Virus record (IMG/VR): IMGVR_UViG_3300022843_000001
Coordinates: 62,001-126,000 of that record
Length of the DNA stretch: 64,000 nt
Source: a virus
Reading direction: 5' to 3' (one strand)
Shown: in pieces, positions 47,771 through 54,507 of the stretch
Layout of the letters: each line of letters starts with the position of its first letter
Numbering within the stretch: the first letter of the stretch is position 1
Program-made: the position numbers and the translations under genes
The notes under the pieces: model-generated
What the model saw: only the letters and a program-made list of their open reading frames with translations
What the model was told of the DNA's origin: nothing
The model's database searches: none

Positions 47771-47778
47771 TATTTATA
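47771..47778 (-). promoter_or_regulatory. Late promoter TATAAATA for HNH gene
   Basis: Exact match, 22 bases upstream of the HNH start and overlapping the displaced start of gene 46. Confidence 0.72.
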
Positions 47779-47818
47779 CATTTCCATTTTTCCATTTCAG
47801 TTTAGTAAAACTTATCAT
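47774..47818 (-). pseudogene. 46: Displaced original start of gene 46
   Basis: Two bases after the RNase H-like gene there is GGAAG and an ATG frame Met-Ile-Ser-Phe-Thr-Lys-Leu-Lys-Trp-Lys-Asn then unrelated residues and a stop after 14 codons. This matches the start of gp46 (x-Ile-His-Phe-Thr-Lys-Leu-Arg-Tyr-Lys-Asn) at 47113-47081. DNA identity is 8 of 8 over TTTACTAA and partial around it. Confidence 0.82.
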
Positions 47819-47819
47819 A

Positions 47820-48314
47820 TTAGTGCTTCCAAGTTACCGCCTGATGACCTTTATGTTTAACCATCCAGTCTGCGCAGTAACTTGCAGCAAAAGCATCTGG
47901 TTTCGCCTTGGCTTTCATGCCAGTCATACCCATTACATAACCAGTCGCTTCGTTAATAACGATACTGGAGTTATGCTTTTTATTAGGGTTAATGTCAAGG
48001 TGGATTTCACATTCAAAGTTTTCTAATTCTTCTGCTAATTCCATATACAAACCAACGACCTTATACGACTCATTCATAAGACGCATTCTAGGTTTTGCTT
48101 TGTTTGGGTCATAATCCCGTTCAGTATCGCTGTAACCAAATACTCTACAACCATGGCGGCCGCTAAGATGAATTACCACCACGGTAGTATATCTGGCATA
48201 CCACGTATTGCCTTTCTTATACTTAACGGAGTCACAACCTAAATAGATCTTTGAGTCGTCCTCTACTGTGGTAAGGAATTCTTTAATTTCTTCAATTTCA
48301 ATCTGATTAAACAT
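47820..48314 (-). CDS. RNase H-like protein (DUF458 type)
   Basis: The 164-residue protein has a first strand Ile-Tyr-Leu-Gly-Cys-Asp-Ser near 23-29, Tyr-Thr-Thr-Val-Val-Val-Ile-His-Leu near 43-51, Ile-His-Leu-Asp-Ile-Asn near 103-108, and a late Lys-Pro-Asp-Ala-Phe-Ala-Ala-Ser-Tyr-Ala/Cys-Ala-Asp near 137-148. These give the three or four acidic residues of an RNase H fold and match the YkuK/DUF458 group. The substrate is unknown. It lies between genes 47 and 46, with GAGGT before its ATG. Confidence 0.78.
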   Translation of the reverse strand: MFNQIEIEEIKEFLTTVEDDSKIYLGCDSVKYKKGNTWYARYTTVVVIHLSGRHGCRVFGYSDTERDYDPNKAKPRMRLMNESYKVVGLYMELAEELENFECEIHLDINPNKKHNSSIVINEATGYVMGMTGMKAKAKPDAFAASYCADWMVKHKGHQAVTWKH

Positions 48315-48317
48315 TAT

Positions 48318-49379
48318 TTAAACTACCTCTAAATTTAAAGCCTCAATGTAGACTTCTTGCATCAATTGCTTGATTCTTTCTTTATTCAAATCCGTTTCTA
48401 CATTCATCACGTAACCATCCAATAACTCCGTGGTATCTTCTACCGTAATGTTATTGTCTGAGGTGTTCATCCCTGCAAATTCATCGAACGATTCCGCGAT
48501 CTTTAGATCATGGACGCCCACATCATTAATCCTATCAACAAACTTATCAAAAGAGTAAGGGTCGGATTTATGTACAACCACGATCTTTATAAATTTGTCT
48601 GTGAACTTTTGCACATCAACTGTGCTATAGTCGGTGGTCTTATCATCATATATTATCTTCTCAAATAGAGTCACCGAATTATGTACTGGACTCATGATTC
48701 GAGTATCTGTATCAAATATATGGAAATACTTAGGATCATGAGCATCAGCCCATGTAAATTCAAGTTGTGACCCAAGATATGTTATATTGCCCTGAGAAGA
48801 CTTTGTATGAAAGTGCCCAGACCACACCTGTTCAAAGCGCTTGAATGCCTCCATACCCATACCATGCTGGTTTTTAATACCTTTCATCATATCAAAACCC
48901 ACCAACTCTAGGTGTGCTCCAAGAAAGTCTGCTTTACAGTTCTGCACAAAGTTCATGCTTTCTTTATAGTTATAGTTATTAATCCACGGCAACAGGGCAA
49001 TATTGCAACCGTCATAGTTCATAACCCGTGGCTCCATTACTATATTTATCTCGTTCATGTAATGACCTAGCAACTCTTTTAGTGAACAAAGATCGTTGTC
49101 ATTCTTATAAAAAACATCATGATTCCCAGGTATGATATCCATAGTGATACCAAACTTCTTTAGGTTGTCTAGAAAGTGCTTACGATTTTCGTGAAGTGCT
49201 TTAAAGTTTATAAACTTTCGGTGGTCGTAATAGTCACCCAGATGAATAATTGTAGTGATGCCATGTTTAACTAAATAAGGAAAAAACACATTCTCATAAA
49301 AGTCGGCCTGATACCTAATAAAGATCTCAGACGAGTTTCGTATACCACAATGAGTATCATTTAAAAATGCAATTTTCAT
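48318..49379 (-). CDS. 47: Recombination nuclease subunit gp47 (Mre11-like)
   Basis: The 353-residue protein has Mre11-type phosphoesterase motifs: Asn-Asp-Thr-His at 7-10, Leu-Gly-Asp-Tyr-Tyr-Asp-His near 46-52, Pro-Gly-Asn-His-Asp near 84-88, a Gly-Ala-His-Leu-Glu near 153, and Ser-Gly-His-Phe-His near 191-195. With gp46 it resects DNA ends for recombination-dependent replication. T4 gp47 is 339 residues. It overlaps the preceding small gene in ATGA. Confidence 0.94.
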   Translation of the reverse strand: MKIAFLNDTHCGIRNSSEIFIRYQADFYENVFFPYLVKHGITTIIHLGDYYDHRKFINFKALHENRKHFLDNLKKFGITMDIIPGNHDVFYKNDNDLCSLKELLGHYMNEINIVMEPRVMNYDGCNIALLPWINNYNYKESMNFVQNCKADFLGAHLELVGFDMMKGIKNQHGMGMEAFKRFEQVWSGHFHTKSSQGNITYLGSQLEFTWADAHDPKYFHIFDTDTRIMSPVHNSVTLFEKIIYDDKTTDYSTVDVQKFTDKFIKIVVVHKSDPYSFDKFVDRINDVGVHDLKIAESFDEFAGMNTSDNNITVEDTTELLDGYVMNVETDLNKERIKQLMQEVYIEALNLEVV

Positions 49380-49597
49380 GATAGATCTTTACTTTCAGGC
49401 CAGTTTCTGAGTCCTTTGCTTTTCAATTCAAGATCAGTCATTATCTTAATAACATAATCTGACGCGTTATTAAGATTTAGTCGAATTGAATATTCATCAA
49501 CATTGTGGCCAAATGGCTGGTCATTTCTTACTAGCATTTCAAATGCTTCTGTATATCTATTAGAAGATAATAGATATGTTTTGTATTTTGCCTTCAT
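49376..49597 (-). CDS. Small hypothetical protein before gene 47
   Basis: The 73-residue protein is basic at the start (Met-Lys-Ala-Lys-Tyr-Lys-Thr-Tyr-Leu-Leu) and mixed alpha/beta afterwards. I start it at the ATG 49597; a TTG five codons earlier is possible. The ribosome site is weak. It overlaps gene 47 in ATGA. No family is recognised. Confidence 0.62.
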   Translation of the reverse strand: MKAKYKTYLLSSNRYTEAFEMLVRNDQPFGHNVDEYSIRLNLNNASDYVIKIMTDLELKSKGLRNWPESKDLS

Positions 49598-49623
49598 AAA
49601 AATGTTGCTCAAATTAAAGTTTG

Positions 49624-49791
49624 TTAGTTATCATTGTCGCTAATATCCCAATCCTGTCGTTCCGAATCCATTCGAGAATCATTAAATGCCGTCATATATT
49701 TTGTAGATACCAATTCAGTTTTTACTGCTGAATCTGATTTTACTACCACAACCTCTTGAAGTTTTACGTTATCTTCGGGTGTATAAAACAT
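49624..49791 (-). CDS. Small acidic hypothetical protein
   Basis: A 55-residue frame with AGGTAG 6 bases before its ATG, directly after gene 55. The product is Val/Lys in the first half and Asp-rich at the end. No family is recognised. In T4, small regulators lie near gene 55, but I see no specific match. Confidence 0.58.
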   Translation of the reverse strand: MFYTPEDNVKLQEVVVVKSDSAVKTELVSTKYMTAFNDSRMDSERQDWDISDNDN

Positions 49792-49795
49792 ATTT

Positions 49796-50392
49796 CTACC
49801 TATTGAATGTGAATAATTCCAACCCTTCTTTTTTAGCTTTTTGTGCTTTCTTCTCAGCTTTTATCTTTTTCTTGGTAAACCCATCGTCTTCCTTTACTCT
49901 TTGAATTCGTGATCTTAAATCATCGACAAAGGTATGATCAATGCTACTTAAATGGTTTAGTTCTTCATCATTTAGATACATAAAATCATCGTAACCAGAT
50001 CTTTCTATGAATTTAAATTTAATATCTTGTTGCTTCTTCTCCTTTGCTATTCGACGCAAAAATGCAAAATAGCTAATTTGAGTAAAGTACGAAAAGGCAT
50101 TTGGATTACCCGTTCGAGTTGCTGCTTCAATGTTATAGTTAACTATGGCTCGTAAGTTGTTTTCTACTGCATCCATTACCATCTCATCTCGATATGTATA
50201 TCTAATGAAGTTTGATTTGTAGGACAACCCTTCTGCTATTTTTAGAAAGCATCTGGCAATATATTCTGGAACAACTGGCACCACGGTTTCATTTTCTTTG
50301 GCCGTGTTTGCAATCTTAACATAATCACAAACTGCTTGTGAGAAGTTTTTATTGTTCACGTAATGCGGTTTATCTTTAGGTTTAATCTTCAT
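49796..50392 (-). CDS. 55: Late promoter sigma factor gp55
   Basis: The 198-residue protein is the phage sigma-like factor that directs RNA polymerase to TATAAATA. It has a region 2-like core, Asp-Ala-Val-Glu-Asn-Asn-Leu-Arg-Ala-Ile-Val-Asn-Tyr near 73-85 and Phe-Ser-Tyr-Phe-Thr-Gln-Ile-Ser-Tyr-Phe-Ala-Phe-Leu-Arg-Arg-Ile near 98-113, and a basic tail that ends Leu-Glu-Leu-Phe-Thr-Phe, a likely gp45-binding hydrophobic end. AAGGAAAC precedes the ATG. It has an early promoter, as expected for a late activator. Confidence 0.93.
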   Translation of the reverse strand: MKIKPKDKPHYVNNKNFSQAVCDYVKIANTAKENETVVPVVPEYIARCFLKIAEGLSYKSNFIRYTYRDEMVMDAVENNLRAIVNYNIEAATRTGNPNAFSYFTQISYFAFLRRIAKEKKQQDIKFKFIERSGYDDFMYLNDEELNHLSSIDHTFVDDLRSRIQRVKEDDGFTKKKIKAEKKAQKAKKEGLELFTFNR

Positions 50393-50413
50393 TGTTTGTT
50401 TCCTTTATAATGT

Positions 50414-50442
50414 ATTATACACCATCTTGGCGTATTTGTCAA
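50414..50442 (-). promoter_or_regulatory. Early sigma70 promoter for gene 55
   Basis: TTGACA-type TTGACA (50442-50437), 17 bp, TATAAT (50419-50414). Divergent from the plus-strand promoter at 50477-50505, with 34 bp between the -35 boxes. Confidence 0.9.
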
Positions 50443-50476
50443 TAACTATTTAATATTAAACTTATTCACAAAATGG

Positions 50477-50505
50477 TTGACAAACTTGTGTAGTTGTGTT
50501 ATAAT
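50477..50505 (+). promoter_or_regulatory. Plus-strand sigma70 promoter of conserved element, copy 2
   Basis: TTGACA, 17 bp, TATAAT on the plus strand, opposite to the genes on both sides. Confidence 0.88.
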
Positions 50506-50538
50506 AACTAAGTCGTGCCGGGGCAGGTTGGTGTACAC
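50495..50538 (+). ncRNA. Conserved 44-bp plus-strand element, copy 2
   Basis: Matches 13976-14019 at 42 of 44 positions, including the -10 box, AACTAAG, and the G-rich leader GTGCCGGGGCAGGTTGG. Downstream the transcript would run antisense into the 3' end of the LSm-like gene. No strong terminator is seen here, so the length of the RNA is unknown. Confidence 0.55.
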
Positions 50539-50545
50539 TAAATAT

Positions 50546-50902
50546 CTAATGTAAGGTCAACCCTTCGGGATTGCCCTCCTGCGGTTCTTCTTCCTGCAAG
50601 GCATCCTTTAATTCCTGTCCTACGATTTTACTTAATGCATCCACGTAAAAGTTACACATTTCTGCATTAGGCTCTGCTATAACAATTCCAGTCTTCATAA
50701 TTGTCACGGTGTTGTTCTCTGCAAAGTTCATGAAGTCCTTCATATAATAAGTATACTTATCTTCTTCTGAATTGCTTTTAACTACTTCAAGACTGTCTTG
50801 CATTTCAATATAGACATCATTTTGGAATGTAACATTACCTACAATAAACTCTCCAGTGGCAAGTTTTATATACAATAATTGTACTTCATTTATAGCTCTC
50901 AT
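50546..50902 (-). CDS. LSm-like small protein, second copy
   Basis: The 118-residue protein has a beta-rich first half with Leu-Ala-Thr-Gly-Glu-Phe-Ile-Val-Gly-Asn near 13-22 and a conserved Ala-Glu-Pro-Asn-Ala-Glu near 75-80, the same pattern as the protein at 33789-34088. The last about 20 residues are Glu/Gly/Pro-rich. It may be a homolog with an Sm-like fold. It overlaps the uvsW C-terminal gene in ATGA. Confidence 0.7.
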   Translation of the reverse strand: MRAINEVQLLYIKLATGEFIVGNVTFQNDVYIEMQDSLEVVKSNSEEDKYTYYMKDFMNFAENNTVTIMKTGIVIAEPNAEMCNFYVDALSKIVGQELKDALQEEEPQEGNPEGLTLH

Positions 50903-51813
50903 TTTAAAGGTACCTCATAAACTTTATAATCAAATTCTTGTTGACTGTATATCTTAATTCTTTCTGCTGCATGATTTAATGCATAATTTTTATGTGATTT
51001 CCAATGCAAGTCGTCTGCAATGTCATACACGGTTGTAATTCTTCCATCATCAGATTTTCTCAAACCACGTCCTATCGATTGTAAAATCTTAATTTGGCTC
51101 TTCGACGGAGATGCAAAGACAATATTGTGTAGGTTCCTAATATTTATACCTGTAGAAAATACACCTAAACTAGCAACAATAATCGCATTCTTTTGTGTTT
51201 CAGTTAGTTTCCGTACATACTCTCTGGTATCGGCATCAGTCTTACCAGACACATAAAAGATCTTTCTTCTTTCGTGAGCATGCTTTTCTATAAGAGCATG
51301 TAGTGGTATACCATGCTTTTCCACAAACTGAAACAAGATTAAAGTATTACCATCTAGATCAAGAGCAAGATTTTTGATAAAGTTGTTACGTTTTTCGTGC
51401 CGAACAATAAAATCAATCTCGTCAGGATACTTCATCTTCTTAACTAACTTACATTCTTCATCTCTAAACTTCAACAATAGAATGTTAATATTCAGGCCAG
51501 CGAGAGTTCCATCATCAATAAGTTTCTTGGTTGTTGTCACGTAATGTGCTTTACCAAAGTGACCTTCAAGCTGCAATCTATGGCTCTTTGCAGAGCTGTC
51601 TTTGATAGTACCGGTAGTGCCAAATCTATATGCTGCTTCTGATAAGTTGGACATAATAGAGGTCAGAGACTTTGCTGTAGCGAGGTGCGCTTCATCCACT
51701 ACGACACAACCATACCTTTCAAACCAACTCTTATTGAGCTTGTATATAGACTGCCATGTTGATATTACAATTCTGGGTGTTGTAGTTTTTCTAGTTATTT
51801 TTTTTATTTTCAT
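50899..51813 (-). CDS. uvsW: UvsW helicase, C-terminal piece
   Basis: The 304-residue piece begins with about 9 unrelated residues (Met-Lys-Ile-Lys-Lys-Ile-Thr-Arg-Lys) and then enters UvsW at Thr-Thr-Thr-Pro-Arg-Ile-Val-Ile-Ser-Thr-Trp. It carries the Asp-Glu-Ala-His box (40-43), Gly-Thr-Thr-Gly-Thr near 66-70 (motif III), and the whole second RecA domain with Ser-Ile-Gly-Arg-Gly-Leu-Arg near 262-268 (motif VI). It has no intein C-terminal blocks and no His-Asn before the junction. Without Walker A (in the other piece) it cannot be active alone. The ATG lies within the end of the HNH gene and lacks a ribosome site. Confidence 0.88.
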   Translation of the reverse strand: MKIKKITRKTTTPRIVISTWQSIYKLNKSWFERYGCVVVDEAHLATAKSLTSIMSNLSEAAYRFGTTGTIKDSSAKSHRLQLEGHFGKAHYVTTTKKLIDDGTLAGLNINILLLKFRDEECKLVKKMKYPDEIDFIVRHEKRNNFIKNLALDLDGNTLILFQFVEKHGIPLHALIEKHAHERRKIFYVSGKTDADTREYVRKLTETQKNAIIVASLGVFSTGINIRNLHNIVFASPSKSQIKILQSIGRGLRKSDDGRITTVYDIADDLHWKSHKNYALNHAAERIKIYSQQEFDYKVYEVPLK

Positions 51814-52639
51814 GATATGATCTTATATGTTTAGGGATGCAATGTGCCGCCATAGCTCTATCACAATATTCACATTTGATTTTGGGTTTTGATCGACCCT
51901 TCGCTTTAGTTGTAGTACCCTTATTGTGACCTTGTTGGATCCAATCATCTCCGGGCTTTTCGTTTGCTTGAGTACGTTCATAGGTTACAGTATTATACCA
52001 ACACTTTCTACCTTTCATATCAGGCATAGAATCAAGTTTTTTCTGAACAAAAACAGGATTTTGCATAGGATTGTTAGTATTCCACACATTCGTTTTATTT
52101 TTAGTACGAGTTTCTATAGACTTCTTATGAGTTTCCTCATCATTGAAGGGACTGTGCTCTTTCATAAACTCGCGTTGATTTTCTCTTTTCCCCGAATTCC
52201 ATTCAGCAACCATCATCTCAGATTGAGTGATGGCGTCCCTTCGCCCATCTTTGTAACTAGCTTTCATATCTTCGGACATCATGGCTGCAAGGTCTCTTTT
52301 TAGACTTTCGTATACCCTATTGGTTACACGACTTTCTGTGTTATTTGATTTCATAGACATTGCTGTATATGCCCTTAACATAGAATATCGACCTTTGTCC
52401 GTTATAAATTTAGGCAACAGCACGTGTGCTAAATAATGTTCCCTTGCTGTTAATCTTACCATATTATTTTTTGCATTACAACCACCAAGAGATTTAGGTA
52501 ATATGTGATGGTTTTCGGTGTAATTGTCTCTATCTACAGGATTAGCTAACCGGTTAGCTATTATATTACAATACCAATTATAATATTTGTTTATGTTCTT
52601 GCCCTTGTAGCCATTTATCGTCAATTTCGTGAGATTCAT
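51791..52639 (-). CDS. HNH homing endonuclease inside uvsW
   Basis: The 282-residue protein has Glu-Asn-His-His-Ile-Leu-Pro-Lys-Ser-Leu-Gly-Gly near 42-53, an Asn near 59 and Arg-Glu-His-Tyr-Leu-Ala-His-Val-Leu-Leu near 66-75, the same HNH block as the nrdA-associated enzyme. The C-terminus has a zinc finger Cys-Glu-Tyr-Cys...His-x-x-x-x-x-His near 254-275. It overlaps the tail of the uvsW N-piece by 62 bases and the C-piece by 23 bases, so it is placed exactly in the break of uvsW. The true start may be an internal codon nearer to the HNH block. Confidence 0.9.
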   Translation of the reverse strand: MNLTKLTINGYKGKNINKYYNWYCNIIANRLANPVDRDNYTENHHILPKSLGGCNAKNNMVRLTAREHYLAHVLLPKFITDKGRYSMLRAYTAMSMKSNNTESRVTNRVYESLKRDLAAMMSEDMKASYKDGRRDAITQSEMMVAEWNSGKRENQREFMKEHSPFNDEETHKKSIETRTKNKTNVWNTNNPMQNPVFVQKKLDSMPDMKGRKCWYNTVTYERTQANEKPGDDWIQQGHNKGTTTKAKGRSKPKIKCEYCDRAMAAHCIPKHIRSYHENKKNN

Positions 52640-53390
52640 TTAGTTCGTCTGCTCTTATTTTACATTTCTTATTGTTATTTATAATATCTATAAACGCATT
52701 GCCTAAAAATCTATACAATTTACCATCAATCGTCTCTATTTCTATGTATACTTTTGTGGGTGGTACCTTATCTTGCCCCGAGTATATAATATGGCAAAGA
52801 TCATCAGACATAAACCCGTCGTCAAATTCTGAATAATCCGCGAAGTCACTATTCATTTGTTTTACAAGTGAGGTTGTTGGCACTACAATTAGTATATCTT
52901 TTTCGTTGTTGTCAAGATAATAACGAAGTATAGAATATATAATAAAAGATTTGCCAGACGCAGTTGGAGATATAACCAAAGAGTTTCTATTCTCTAGGCA
53001 ATGCTCTACCGCGGCTAATTGATAGTCGTGATGCTTTATAGGTGCGCCGCGAGAAGTAAAAGTGCAGTCATTGATCCATTCCATATCATAAGAGTGTAGA
53101 GTCCCAGGCATGCCATAATAGTTATTGTGCTCTACTTCGATCTTGTAATCTCGAGTTTTGGCAAATTCTTCAACATAAGTATAGAGCCCAATAGGCAGCT
53201 GTCTATCTCTCGAGTTAAAAATGCGAATGTAGCCGTCCCATTGCTTGTTCTTATATGAGGGCATGAACTGATATCCCTCAGGTTGAAAAGCAAAGAAGTC
53301 AGTTAACTCATTGAGTATAGAAGGCTCGGCATCAACATGCAAAAACGCTTGGTTCTTCTTTTTTAAGGTTATTGTATTCCATTCTTTCAT
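52578..53390 (-). CDS. uvsW: UvsW helicase, N-terminal piece with intein-like tail
   Basis: The 270-residue piece is UvsW up to about residue 208: an N-terminal wedge domain, His-Asp-Tyr-Gln near 121-124 (Q motif), Walker A Ser-Pro-Thr-Ala-Ser-Gly-Lys-Ser at 141-148 and Val-Val-Pro-Thr-Thr-Ser-Leu near 169-175 (motif Ia). Residues 209-270 are unlike UvsW. They read Val-Tyr-Ile-Glu-Ile-Glu-Thr-Ile-Asp-Gly-Lys and Lys-Ile-Arg-Ala-Asp-Glu-Leu, which resembles the last part of a Hint (intein N) domain, but the initial Cys, block A and the block B Thr-x-x-His are absent. I start it at 53390, two bases after the uvsY stop. Confidence 0.88.
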   Translation of the reverse strand: MKEWNTITLKKKNQAFLHVDAEPSILNELTDFFAFQPEGYQFMPSYKNKQWDGYIRIFNSRDRQLPIGLYTYVEEFAKTRDYKIEVEHNNYYGMPGTLHSYDMEWINDCTFTSRGAPIKHHDYQLAAVEHCLENRNSLVISPTASGKSFIIYSILRYYLDNNEKDILIVVPTTSLVKQMNSDFADYSEFDDGFMSDDLCHIIYSGQDKVPPTKVYIEIETIDGKLYRFLGNAFIDIINNNKKCKIRADELNESHEIDDKWLQGQEHKQIL

Positions 53391-53391
53391 A

Positions 53392-53838
53392 TCACATCCC
53401 ACTTGTAAATTGACGCCATTTTATAGCATTGCCGATAGTTTGGTGTCTCCATTTTATCGACTCCATTATCTCTTTCAGTACATCTACCACGTTTTTGGTG
53501 TATTCGATTCTTGCTAGTGCTGATTGTATGTGTTCATCCGCATCATAAAAATAATGCATCTCACCTTTCATGATCTTTAAACCTTGGAGTGCATCGTAAT
53601 CCCAGCCCAGCTTATCTATTGCATCTTTGGACATTTTGCCATTATACCATAGATATTTATTTTTTAGGAGTACTTGTAGTTCTGCTTCGCGCTTTTTGAG
53701 AGTAAGTCTATACATCGACCAGATCTCTATATATTTTGAATGAAGCTTAGCACCTTGGATAGATGCTGCGTCTAGATTCATCTCGTCGATGGGAGAATCG
53801 ACTTTCCACATAGCATAGATTGCTTCTAATGTTATCAT
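53392..53838 (-). CDS. uvsY: Recombination mediator UvsY
   Basis: The 148-residue all-helical protein loads UvsX on gp32-coated DNA. It matches T4 UvsY (137) in pattern: Ile-Tyr-Ala-Met-Trp near 7-11, Lys-Leu-His-Ser-Lys-Tyr near 31-36, Leu-Leu-Lys-Asn-Lys-Tyr-Leu-Trp-Tyr-Asn-Gly-Lys near 57-68 and Trp-Arg-x-Phe near 141 at the end. As in T4 it lies directly before uvsW and after gene 23-side genes. A late promoter is 34 bases upstream. Confidence 0.9.
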   Translation of the reverse strand: MITLEAIYAMWKVDSPIDEMNLDAASIQGAKLHSKYIEIWSMYRLTLKKREAELQVLLKNKYLWYNGKMSKDAIDKLGWDYDALQGLKIMKGEMHYFYDADEHIQSALARIEYTKNVVDVLKEIMESIKWRHQTIGNAIKWRQFTSGM

Positions 53839-53872
53839 TATAAAGAGCCTTCATATAATTAGTTTACATATG

Positions 53873-53880
53873 TATTTATA
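53873..53880 (-). promoter_or_regulatory. Late promoter TATAAATA for uvsY
   Basis: Exact match, 34 bases before the uvsY start. Confidence 0.7.
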
Positions 53881-53883
53881 CAG

Positions 53884-54393
53884 CTATAATATCTTGTAGT
53901 AGCTGTAATTAAACGTGACGTTTGCAGTCATATATTCAACGTCAGATGCAGTTGCATCAAAAGCAACGGCAGATAAATCTACTGGAAAAGCATCAATAAA
54001 CTGTATTTGCTTATTAACATTATTTGATGAAGACAATATTGATAATGTCATATCTCGGGTTTTCTTTATGTTGTCACTTTCAACAACCTGTGCCAGAATC
54101 CAATCATGTATTTCTTGATAGTTAATTAGATTCTCGTCAATAAGAAACGTGCAGTCAAATGGACTGTAATCAATCTTATCACCATGAAAGCCTAGTTGTC
54201 TTACAGGTGTTGCAAAGTTAGCGGGTGGTAGAGAAATAGTGGGCAATGTTGCATTTTGAATAAGAAACTGAGAGTTCTTAAATTTAAGATTGTCTATAAG
54301 TAAATGAAATCCCGTAGGCGACAAATAGGAAACGTCTTCCATCATAGAAACTTCGTCTGATGAAGATATGTTGGTTTTAATATTATACGGCAT
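53884..54393 (-). CDS. Tail-tube-like virion protein
   Basis: The 169-residue protein has Leu-Pro-Thr-Ile-Ser-Leu-Pro near 46-52, Phe-His-Gly-Asp-Lys-Ile near 68, Phe-Asp-Cys-Thr-Phe-Leu-Ile-Asp-Glu-Asn-Leu near 78-88 and an aromatic C-terminus. This order resembles the tail tube protein family (gp19, at 60137-60664), so it may be a tube paralog, tail terminator or baseplate-tube connector. It has a late promoter 27 bases upstream. Confidence 0.65.
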   Translation of the reverse strand: MPYNIKTNISSSDEVSMMEDVSYLSPTGFHLLIDNLKFKNSQFLIQNATLPTISLPPANFATPVRQLGFHGDKIDYSPFDCTFLIDENLINYQEIHDWILAQVVESDNIKKTRDMTLSILSSSNNVNKQIQFIDAFPVDLSAVAFDATASDVEYMTANVTFNYSYYKIL

Positions 54394-54420
54394 AACGTTC
54401 TCTATTTTCTTGTATGTTAC

Positions 54421-54428
54421 TATTTATA
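54421..54428 (-). promoter_or_regulatory. Late promoter TATAAATA
   Basis: Exact match, 27 bases before the tube-like gene. Confidence 0.75.
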
Positions 54429-54448
54429 ACATCTTTATCGGCGCCCAT

Positions 54449-54477
54449 AAAAAAAGGGTCGCAGCAATAGCGACCCT
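54449..54477 (-). terminator. Rho-independent terminator after gene 23
   Basis: An 8-bp stem (AGGGTCGC with GCGACCCT), 7-base loop and seven T residues on the minus strand. A terminator also follows gene 23 in T4. Confidence 0.92.
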
Positions 54478-54507
54478 TCCTATTATTTTCTAAAGATTAA
54501 TCAGGGA

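Noticed and set aside
47060-47785. Group I intron at the gene 46 start
   Set aside because: Less than about 130 bases remain outside the HNH frame, and the flanks carry a diverged duplication instead of a clean exon break.
51791-52750. Group I intron in uvsW (a T before and a G after the insert would restore the frame as Gln-Asp-Lys-Val-Lys-Thr-Thr-Thr)
   Set aside because: The HNH frame fills nearly the whole insert, which leaves too little for an intron core, and I find no guide sequence to pair with AAGGT. The joining T/G can be found by chance.
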